This document shows, piece by piece, positions 14,811 through 19,655 of a stretch of DNA of 19,655 bases. Made by a program: the position numbers and the translations under genes. The DNA is taken from positions 1-19,655 of the forward strand of contig CAZBNU010000066.1 in the NCBI GenBank assembly GCA_964493075.1, in the 5' to 3' direction. A model generated the notes under the pieces. The model had not been told where the DNA came from and made no database searches. It was given only the letters and a program-made list of their open reading frames with translations. Numbering within the stretch: the first letter of the stretch is position 1; each line of letters opens with the position of its first letter. This stretch comes from SLFT01 sp964493075. Its GTDB lineage: Bacteria; Hydrogenedentota; Hydrogenedentia; Hydrogenedentales; CAITNO01.

Positions 14811-14840
14811 TTGCAGTTCCCATCGTATTGAATGTAGAAT
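14811..14840 (+). promoter_or_regulatory. Candidate promoter of the MNT/HEPN pair
   Basis: TTGCAG (14811-14816) and TAGAAT (14835-14840) with an 18-base spacer lie 65 bases before the MNT start, back to back with the candidate trx promoter. The match is by eye. Confidence 0.4.
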
Positions 14841-14905
14841 ATCATAAACCAGTAAACGATGTGTTTTTCAATTGGATATTCGAGAATCCATGATAAGGCA
14901 GGACA

Positions 14906-15178
14906 ATGTTCATTTCAACAAGTCAACTTGATCAGGCTGTTGCAACATTGCGAAGCTATGGTGCACGCCGTGTTTTATTGTTCGGCAGTTTTGTTCATGA
15001 TCCTGAACATGCCCGTGACATTGATCTGGCGGTGGAAGGTGTTCCGGTAAGTCAACTCTGGCGTGCGAATGGTGAGGTTGCCGAAGCGCTTGATTGCCCC
15101 TACGATCTTGTCGCGAAGGAAGAATCCCCTGAATTTTATGCCTTGATCAATAAAGATGCACGCGTACTCTATGAATAA
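14906..15178 (+). CDS. MNT-type nucleotidyltransferase antitoxin
   Basis: A 90-residue minimal nucleotidyltransferase. The motif is LLFGSFVHDPEHARDIDLAV: G27-S28, then D38 and D40, with D67 (YDLV) as the probable third acidic residue. The spacing is GS-x9-DxD, one residue shorter than the common GS-x10-DxD. In characterised MntA/HepT pairs the MNT protein adds AMP to a tyrosine of the HEPN RNase and so silences it. It overlaps the HEPN gene by 8 bases. AAGGCAGGA precedes the ATG. All catalytic residues are present. Confidence 0.88.
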   Translation: MFISTSQLDQAVATLRSYGARRVLLFGSFVHDPEHARDIDLAVEGVPVSQLWRANGEVAEALDCPYDLVAKEESPEFYALINKDARVLYE

Positions 15179-15620
15179 GAGCACAATAACGGAGCAGGTT
15201 AACTGGGAACTGCAACAATTGCATCGCCTTGCAGAAGTTGCCCATGCTCTGCAAGCAACGCCGGAGGATAAACGGCGTCCATGGGATGCCACCGCAGCGG
15301 CAAAATATATTGCAGATGTGTTTCGCGGACTGGAAAATCTTTGCAAGCGTAAAAGCATATTTCTTGATGAGCCCATTCCTGAAGGGCCTGATTCCCATGC
15401 GCGTATACTTCAGGAATTTCTCAAGAGTCCGGGACCGGGCGAAAACATTACACCGGAAATTGCGCATCGCTTGCGCTTATATAAGAGTTTTCGTCACCGA
15501 TTCATACATGGTTACGGTTTTGAATTATCTTGGGAGGCGATTGAAGAGCCGTTGCGCTTGTTGCCTGAAACAATTGAAATTCTTTGTGTAGCCTGGCAGA
15601 AATGGCTGGATACCCTCTGA
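15171..15620 (+). CDS. HEPN-domain RNase toxin (HepT-like)
   Basis: A helical 149-residue protein with the motif R108-HRFI-H113-G-Y115, an exact RX4HXY. In HepT toxins R and H are the RNase residues and Y is the site of AMP addition by MNT. The pair order (MNT first, HEPN second) and overlap are as in known systems. The ATG at 15171 overlaps the MNT stop as ATGAATAA, the same 8-base arrangement seen at 19489. An ATG at 15156 in frame would add 5 residues and cannot be excluded. At about 150 residues it is somewhat longer than typical HepT. The RNA target is unknown. Confidence 0.85.
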   Translation: MNKSTITEQVNWELQQLHRLAEVAHALQATPEDKRRPWDATAAAKYIADVFRGLENLCKRKSIFLDEPIPEGPDSHARILQEFLKSPGPGENITPEIAHRLRLYKSFRHRFIHGYGFELSWEAIEEPLRLLPETIEILCVAWQKWLDTL

Positions 15621-15721
15621 TGGTGATGGCTTAAGCCTCTTTAATAAATAGATTTGCTGGATCGTGAGTTCTTCAGGTCAGTTTTTTCGGCGTGAATGGC
15701 CTTCCTTGCTTTGCATCTAAT

Positions 15722-15751
15722 TCGACATGGCCGTGAAAGTGATGGTATTAT
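15722..15751 (+). promoter_or_regulatory. Candidate promoter of the corrinoid-protein gene
   Basis: TCGACA (15722-15727) and TATTAT (15746-15751) are 18 bases apart, leaving a leader of about 83 bases. The leader holds a very short hairpin followed by a T-run (CTTTTTTG near 15808-15815), which could be a weak terminator of something upstream or an attenuator. I did not recognise a cobalamin riboswitch. Confidence 0.3.
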
Positions 15752-15840
15752 ACCCTATCTTTTTTGGATGTCTTTCTGATTGTTGTGTAATTACGGGCTG
15801 AAGCCGCTTTTTTGTAAACCAATCATTTGGGAGAGAAGTC

Positions 15841-16506
15841 ATGGAAGTTTTTGAACAAATTGCAACTTGTGTGAGTCGTGGCAAAATCAACAGCACTTCA
15901 CCCTATCCGCCGGATTTGCGTGGACAGGATGGCGTGTTTGAACTGGTGCGCGATGCGCTGGCCGCTGATGTGGATCCCAACGATGTCCTTACCAAGGGAC
16001 TGATGGTGGGTATGAATGAAGTAGGCAAAAAGTTCAGCCGCAACGAAGTGTTTGTTCCCGATCTGCTCATGGCGGCCAAGGCGATGACAGCCGGTATGGA
16101 CCAGCTCAAGCCCGCCTTTGAATCCGGCGCGGCAACACGCCGCGGCGTATTTATCGTCGGAACGGTGCAGGGCGATCTGCATGACATCGGCAAGAACCTC
16201 GTGCGCATGATGATGGAAGGCGCTGGCTACGAAGTGATTGATCTCGGCGTGGATGTTGCCCCCGAGAAGTTCCTGGCGCAGGTGGATGAGCGCCCGGGCA
16301 GCATTGTCGGGCTGAGTGCGCTCCTTACCACCACCATGGTCAACATGGACAAGACCACGAAGATGATCAAGGAAAAGCATCCGGACACGCTGGTCGTTGT
16401 CGGTGGTGCGCCGCTGACCCAGGAGTTCTGCGACAAGATCGGCGCCGATGCTTATTCCGCTGATCCGCAGGGCATCATTGAATGGCTTAACGCAAAGGTT
16501 GCGTAA
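15841..16506 (+). CDS. Methyltransferase-associated corrinoid (cobalamin-binding) protein
   Basis: A 221-residue two-domain protein. A helical cap covers about 1-90 (MVGMNEVGKKFSRNEVFVPDLLMAAKAM) and the B12-binding Rossmann-like domain about 100-220. The latter has GDLHDIG (111-117; H114 is the lower cobalt ligand), SALLTTTM (159-166) and GGAPLTQEFC (188-197). Such proteins carry methyl groups between a substrate-specific methyltransferase (methanol, methylamine, glycine betaine or aryl ether types) and a corrinoid:tetrahydrofolate or CoM methyltransferase. Neither partner is in the window, so the substrate is unknown. GGGAGAG precedes the ATG. Confidence 0.92.
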   Translation: MEVFEQIATCVSRGKINSTSPYPPDLRGQDGVFELVRDALAADVDPNDVLTKGLMVGMNEVGKKFSRNEVFVPDLLMAAKAMTAGMDQLKPAFESGAATRRGVFIVGTVQGDLHDIGKNLVRMMMEGAGYEVIDLGVDVAPEKFLAQVDERPGSIVGLSALLTTTMVNMDKTTKMIKEKHPDTLVVVGGAPLTQEFCDKIGADAYSADPQGIIEWLNAKVA

Positions 16507-16548
16507 ATTCTAAGGGAATTTCCCTTGTGCCTTAATTGATTATTGTAG

Positions 16549-16576
16549 GGTGGGTGAAGCAGATGCGGAACCCACC
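16549..16576. repeat. GGTGGG/CCCACC dyad downstream of the corrinoid gene
   Basis: GGTGGG (16549-16554) pairs with CCCACC (16571-16576) over a 16-base loop. Just before it, AAGGGAATTTCCCTT (16512-16526) is a near-perfect palindrome 6 bases after the stop. Neither has a T-run; the real terminator is further on. Confidence 0.45.
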
Positions 16577-16600
16577 AGAATAAACTGTTACGAATTAGGC

Positions 16601-16655
16601 AAAAAAACAATCAGTCCAATCCGTCTAATCCGACCGATTGGACTGGTTTTATTTT
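16601..16655. terminator. Bidirectional intrinsic terminator between convergent genes
   Basis: CAGTCCAATC (16612-16621) pairs perfectly with GATTGGACTG (16636-16645), and the loop contains a further GTC/GAC pairing. On the plus strand it is followed by GTTTTATTTT (16646-16655). On the minus strand it is followed by ATTGTTTTTTT (the A-run at 16601-16607). It thus works as a terminator for the corrinoid gene in one direction and for the CoA-transferase gene (stop 16661) in the other. Confidence 0.8.
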
Positions 16656-16660
16656 CGCTG

Positions 16661-18187
16661 CTACAGAAACAGCGCCGCATCCATGGTCTTTACTTCGTCC
16701 GCAACCAGCGGCTTGAAGTGCATACGGTCAAGAATATCCCGTTGCATATCCACGCCGGGTGCGATTTCAGTCAGCAGTAATCCTTCCTTCACAAGACGGA
16801 ACACGCAGCGTTCGGTAATAAACATCACGTCGTGTCCTTCTTCCCGGGCGACCTTGCCGCTAAAGGTGATCTGATCCACTTTCTCCACAAACTTCACGGC
16901 CTTGCCGTCGTTGCGGATGTTGAGTTTTCCGTCTTCTACTGCAATGTCCACGCCCATGGCAGCAAATTCACCGCAGAACATGACCTTGGCGGCGTTCTTG
17001 GTGACGTTGATGAAACCGCCGCAGCCAATGACGTTGGGACCGAGTTTGCTGACATTCACGTTGCCTTCGCCGTCCACCTGTGCCATGCCGACACACGTAA
17101 CATCCAGTCCGCCGCCGTCATAGTAATCAAACATGGCGGCCTGCGAAATAATGGACTGCGGATTTTGTGCAGGACCGAAGTTTTTGCCACTCTGGGGCAG
17201 TCCGCCGATGATGCCCACTTCCGTGGTGAGGGTGATCTTGTCCAGATGGCCTTCTTCCTGAGCCACCAGCGCCAGTCCGGCGGGAATGCCCACACCAAGA
17301 TTAACCAGGTTGCCGTCCTTGATCTCCTTAAAGGCACGACGGCAGATGACCTTCTCCAGATTCAGTGGCATGGGCTGCAAGGCGCTGGTGAGGTCAATCC
17401 GCTCTTCCCCGGTATAACTGGGGTCGTGGTCCACAAACATAGTGTGGGGATGGGCTTTCCTGGAACTGGCTACCACAATAATGTCCACCAGAATGCCGGG
17501 GATTTTCACATTAATAGGCGTTGCCAGGGTGTCGCTAATTTTTTCAACCTGCGCAATGACAATGCCGCCGCTGTTCTTCACGGCCATCGCCATTTCGAGA
17601 TGTTCCATACAGATGGCCTCATCCTCAAAGGTGATGTTGCCCTGCGGATCTGCCGTAGTACCGCGCACCAGTCCCACATCCCCTTTGATGGGTTTATAAC
17701 GGAGATACTCCCGGCCATCAATCTCAATGACTTCCGACAGGTCTTCACATTCCTGCGTACAGGCATTCAGTTTGCCCCCTTCAACACGCGGATCCACGAA
17801 AGTGCCAAGACCCACACGGGTGATCAGGCCGGGACGTCCCGCTGCCACTTCACGGAACCATTGGGCAATCACGCCCTGAGGCAGATTGTACGCTTCGACC
17901 TGGTTCATGGCCACCATCTTCACCATTTCATAATTGAGGCCCACATGCCCCAGGATCACCCGTTTCGTCATACCCGGATAGGCGAAGTGGTTCATGCCGC
18001 GCCGCTCACTGCTGAATGGCCCGGCGCCTGCCGCCCAGATCAGTGTAAGGTCTTTCGGGGAACCCGTGGCCTCAAACTGCCTGTAAAAAGCAGGCGAGAC
18101 CTCCTCCAGGGGCATGGGACAAATGAACACCGTTGCACCGTCGGGAATCCGTTGGATGGCCTGGTCGGCTGTCAGAATTTCAGACAT
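16661..18187 (-). CDS. Acyl-CoA:carboxylate CoA-transferase, fused alpha-beta (Pct/YdiF type)
   Basis: A 508-residue family I CoA-transferase with both subunits in one chain. The N-terminal half has the IPDGATVFICP start and the GAGPFSSERRG stretch; the C-terminal half begins near residue 282. The catalytic glutamate is E323 in TLTTEVGIIGG, and NLGVGIP (296-302) and the GCGGFINVTKNA region fit the family. It exchanges CoA between short-chain acyl-CoA and acids such as acetate, propionate or 3-ketoacids; the substrate is not fixed by sequence. Start 18187 is chosen because GAAGGAGAG sits 6 bases upstream; the ATG at 18202 lies before that site. It shares a terminator with the corrinoid gene. 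Confidence 0.92.
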   Translation of the reverse strand: MSEILTADQAIQRIPDGATVFICPMPLEEVSPAFYRQFEATGSPKDLTLIWAAGAGPFSSERRGMNHFAYPGMTKRVILGHVGLNYEMVKMVAMNQVEAYNLPQGVIAQWFREVAAGRPGLITRVGLGTFVDPRVEGGKLNACTQECEDLSEVIEIDGREYLRYKPIKGDVGLVRGTTADPQGNITFEDEAICMEHLEMAMAVKNSGGIVIAQVEKISDTLATPINVKIPGILVDIIVVASSRKAHPHTMFVDHDPSYTGEERIDLTSALQPMPLNLEKVICRRAFKEIKDGNLVNLGVGIPAGLALVAQEEGHLDKITLTTEVGIIGGLPQSGKNFGPAQNPQSIISQAAMFDYYDGGGLDVTCVGMAQVDGEGNVNVSKLGPNVIGCGGFINVTKNAAKVMFCGEFAAMGVDIAVEDGKLNIRNDGKAVKFVEKVDQITFSGKVAREEGHDVMFITERCVFRLVKEGLLLTEIAPGVDMQRDILDRMHFKPLVADEVKTMDAALFL

Positions 18188-18330
18188 AGATCTCTCCTTC
18201 ATAAAGTGGATTAGTTCAGTTATAAATCGCCATGGGGGGTATTTTAGCCATTATCAGCAGGCAATATACAATTTCTGCCTACAAAAAAGAAAAAGACAGG
18301 CCGGTAATCTTTTGGTAATGATTCGATCGC

Positions 18331-18336
18331 TATAAT
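18331..18336 (+). promoter_or_regulatory. TATAAT -10 candidate upstream of the small membrane ORF
   Basis: A perfect TATAAT at 18331-18336 with only a poor -35 (TTTTGG at 18310-18315, or TCTTTT at 18308-18313). It would drive the 46-residue ORF and perhaps the glycosyltransferase genes, with a leader of about 115 bases. The 18188-18456 stretch otherwise shows nothing clear. Confidence 0.3.
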
Positions 18337-18456
18337 TCACGGATAAACAGGTCGTTCCCGACATCTTTTTCCGGATAGAGAGAGGGCCAATAACAGTTGC
18401 GGTAACTATCGATGGCTGTATTTACGCAATGCCGCCGCTTCATAAGGTGAGATACG

Positions 18457-18597
18457 ATGAAAAAGCCCGTTCTTATCGCCACAATAGCAGTCGCTATAGC
18501 CTTGGTGCCGCTTGCTATCTGCTGGAACGATATGCTTGTGTTTTCTCTGGCCGGTCTTATCCCCTTCTGTGATGATATGAAGAATGGAAAAGTGTGA
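18457..18597 (+). CDS. Small single-span membrane or exported ORF (46 residues)
   Basis: ATG 18457 to TGA 18597 encodes MKKPVLIATIAVAIALVPLAICWNDM and then a second half ending DDMKNGKV. Two lysines are followed by a 15-20 residue hydrophobic stretch, as in a signal peptide or a single membrane helix; a second moderately hydrophobic stretch (MLVFSLAGLIPF) may be a second span. AAGGTGA lies about 6 bases before the ATG. It is followed by the glycosyltransferase gene on the same strand. I do not recognise it. The good ribosome site and clear hydrophobic pattern make it plausible, but the short length leaves doubt. Confidence 0.5.
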   Translation: MKKPVLIATIAVAIALVPLAICWNDMLVFSLAGLIPFCDDMKNGKV

Positions 18598-18692
18598 AAT
18601 AACAGACGGTTTATTGCTCGTTTCCAGCCAATTGATTTACTGTGCCCACAAAAATTGCAAGACCTTTACTTGCGTTCCTGAGAGATTTTAAT

Positions 18693-19496
18693 ATGCAAAA
18701 CAAAATTTCAGTTGTAGTTCCTGCTTTTAATGAAGCAGAGAATTTACCAACGCTGATTGCCCAGATTTATGAAGCGCTCAATCCGTTAAGGGACTACATT
18801 TCTGAATGTATCATTGTAAATGACGCCAGTACGGATGATACAGATGATGTGCTGCGAGAATTGGCCTCTGTTTATCCGTCGCTTCGGTATATAGGCATGA
18901 TCCGAAACAGTGGGCAATCTGCAGCGCTCATTGCTGGTCTGCGTCGGGCGACGGGGGAGTATATCATTACTCTTGACGCTGATTTACAGAATAATCCAAA
19001 AGATATTCCCAAAATATTGGCGGCGCTCCAAGATGCGGATTGCGTATGTGGTTATCGGCAGAACCGTCATGATTCCCCTTTCCGACGCATTACAAGCGCA
19101 CTGGGAAACCGGGTGCGGCGTTGGATTGTGGATGATGGCGTGCGTGATGCGGGATGCGGCATCAAGGGCTTTCGCAGGAACTGTCTGGAGCATATCGTTC
19201 CGTTTCACGGGGTACATCGCTTTTTTGCGGCTATGGTGCGCAACGGCGGCCTCACCGTAGCTGAAGTGCCGGTGACGCATCGCCCGCGAATCCATGGAGC
19301 GTCAAAGTATGGATTTCTAAATCGAATTTTCTGGGTGCTGTATGATTTCGTTGGCGTTGCCTGGTTGAAGAAGCGCTACCTTATCATTTCTTGTGAAGAA
19401 AAAGTGATGCATAAACCTGATGAACACGAAATGCCTGAAGCCGAGTATGCACAATTCAACAATACCGCAAAAACCGAGAAGGTATGTCATGAGTAA
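18693..19496 (+). CDS. GT2 family glycosyltransferase (polyprenyl-phosphate sugar transferase type)
   Basis: A 267-residue protein with the GT-A fold: SVVVPAFNEAENL (6-18), IVNDASTDDT (41-50), LDADLQNNP (94-102; the DxD metal site) and THRPRIHGASKYG (195-207). These are typical of dolichol/undecaprenyl-phosphate mannosyl- or glycosyltransferases (ArnC/GtrB/DPMS-like). They load a sugar from a nucleotide donor onto polyprenyl phosphate at the inner membrane face. A hydrophobic patch near 211-232 could anchor it, but the two C-terminal membrane helices of ArnC/GtrB are missing. Start 18693 is favoured by family alignment; GTG 18642 in frame adds 17 residues. It overlaps the next gene by 8 bases. 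Confidence 0.9.
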   Translation: MQNKISVVVPAFNEAENLPTLIAQIYEALNPLRDYISECIIVNDASTDDTDDVLRELASVYPSLRYIGMIRNSGQSAALIAGLRRATGEYIITLDADLQNNPKDIPKILAALQDADCVCGYRQNRHDSPFRRITSALGNRVRRWIVDDGVRDAGCGIKGFRRNCLEHIVPFHGVHRFFAAMVRNGGLTVAEVPVTHRPRIHGASKYGFLNRIFWVLYDFVGVAWLKKRYLIISCEEKVMHKPDEHEMPEAEYAQFNNTAKTEKVCHE

Positions 19497-19655
19497 AGAA
19501 TGGATATATATAAGTGGCTTGTTGGTACTGGCAGCTGTTATTTTCTCCATTAACATTGGCGGTTACGACCTGTGGCCACCCGATGAGCCTCGATATGCAT
19601 TGGTCGCCAGAGAAATGATGGATTCCGGCGACTATTTTCTGCCTCGGGTTAACAA
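19489..19655 (+). CDS. ArnT/PMT-like membrane glycosyltransferase, N-terminal part (runs off window)
   Basis: ATG 19489 opens MSKEWIYISGLLVLAAVIFSINIG, a first membrane helix, followed by LWPPDEPRYALVAREMMDSGDYFLPRVN to the window edge. The DEPRYA-REM-SGDY signature just after helix 1 is that of GT-C enzymes of the ArnT/PMT-like group. These transfer a sugar from a polyprenyl-phosphate carrier to lipid A, other lipids or proteins outside the inner membrane. The ATGAGTAA overlap with the GT2 gene points to a donor-maker/user pair. The acceptor cannot be told. GAGAAGG precedes the ATG. Confidence 0.88.
   Translation, partial: MSKEWIYISGLLVLAAVIFSINIGGYDLWPPDEPRYALVAREMMDSGDYFLPRVN

Noticed and set aside
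15621..15840. Possible cobalamin riboswitch before the corrinoid gene
   Set aside because: No B12-box-like conserved block was recognised, and the stretch is too short for a full element; only a weak hairpin with a T-run is seen.
16832..18214. Open frame of 460 residues on the plus strand
   Set aside because: It is the antisense shadow of the CoA-transferase gene, rich in His/Arg as expected from reverse reading of GC-rich codons, with no motif.

Overview
The window reads as chromosome of a Gram-negative-type bacterium (ExbB/ExbD/TonB-like genes, lipid-linked glycosyltransferases). Start codons are often preceded by AGGAG-type sites and most genes are packed head to tail. The long sigma-factor fusion with carboxypeptidase-regulatory-like repeats, the short G/C-rich palindromes between genes and the mixed biosynthetic and corrinoid content resemble Planctomycetota/Lentisphaerota/Hydrogenedentota-type genomes. 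That assignment is an inference from gene style; no rRNA or marker gene in the window fixes it.

Layout. 1-3.6 kb: the tail of an unrecognised gene, then a 1016-residue protein joining an ECF-like sigma factor, one membrane segment and about eight extracytoplasmic beta-sandwich repeats. 3.7-5.9 kb (minus): a beta-CASP metallo-beta-lactamase RNase and a PIN/ribbon-helix-helix toxin-antitoxin pair with its own promoter and likely operator. 6.0-9.2 kb (minus): a tight five-gene run, argB-exbB-exbD-TonB-like-zinc ribbon. 9.4-11.9 kb: argC-argJ (minus, ATGA overlap), separated from argB by an opposing 70-residue antitoxin-like gene. 11.9-13.1 kb: a repeat-rich spacer with a perfect 26-bp inverted repeat, mntP, and tRNA-Ser(GCU) with promoter and terminator. 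13.1-14.7 kb (minus): asd and thioredoxin. 14.8-15.6 kb (plus): a MNT/HEPN toxin-antitoxin pair. 15.8-18.2 kb: an orphan methyltransferase-type corrinoid protein convergent with an acyl-CoA transferase, with one bidirectional terminator between them. 18.4-19.7 kb (plus): a 46-residue membrane ORF, a GT2 polyprenyl-phosphate glycosyltransferase and the start of an ArnT/PMT-type glycosyltransferase.

How the genes fit together. argC, argJ and argB cover the middle of acetylated ornithine/arginine synthesis. ArgJ recycles the acetyl group, and ArgB has the N-terminal helix of arginine-inhibited kinases, so the cycle is probably feedback-controlled at ArgB. The ExbB/ExbD/TonB-like proteins form a proton-driven energy-transduction module whose gene run starts at argB and ends with a membrane-anchored zinc ribbon of unknown role. 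asd supplies the branch point for lysine/DAP, threonine and methionine. The last two genes probably load a sugar on a polyprenyl carrier and transfer it to an envelope acceptor. The parts that look least described are the membrane-tethered sigma factor and the argB-exbBD-TonB-zinc-ribbon run.
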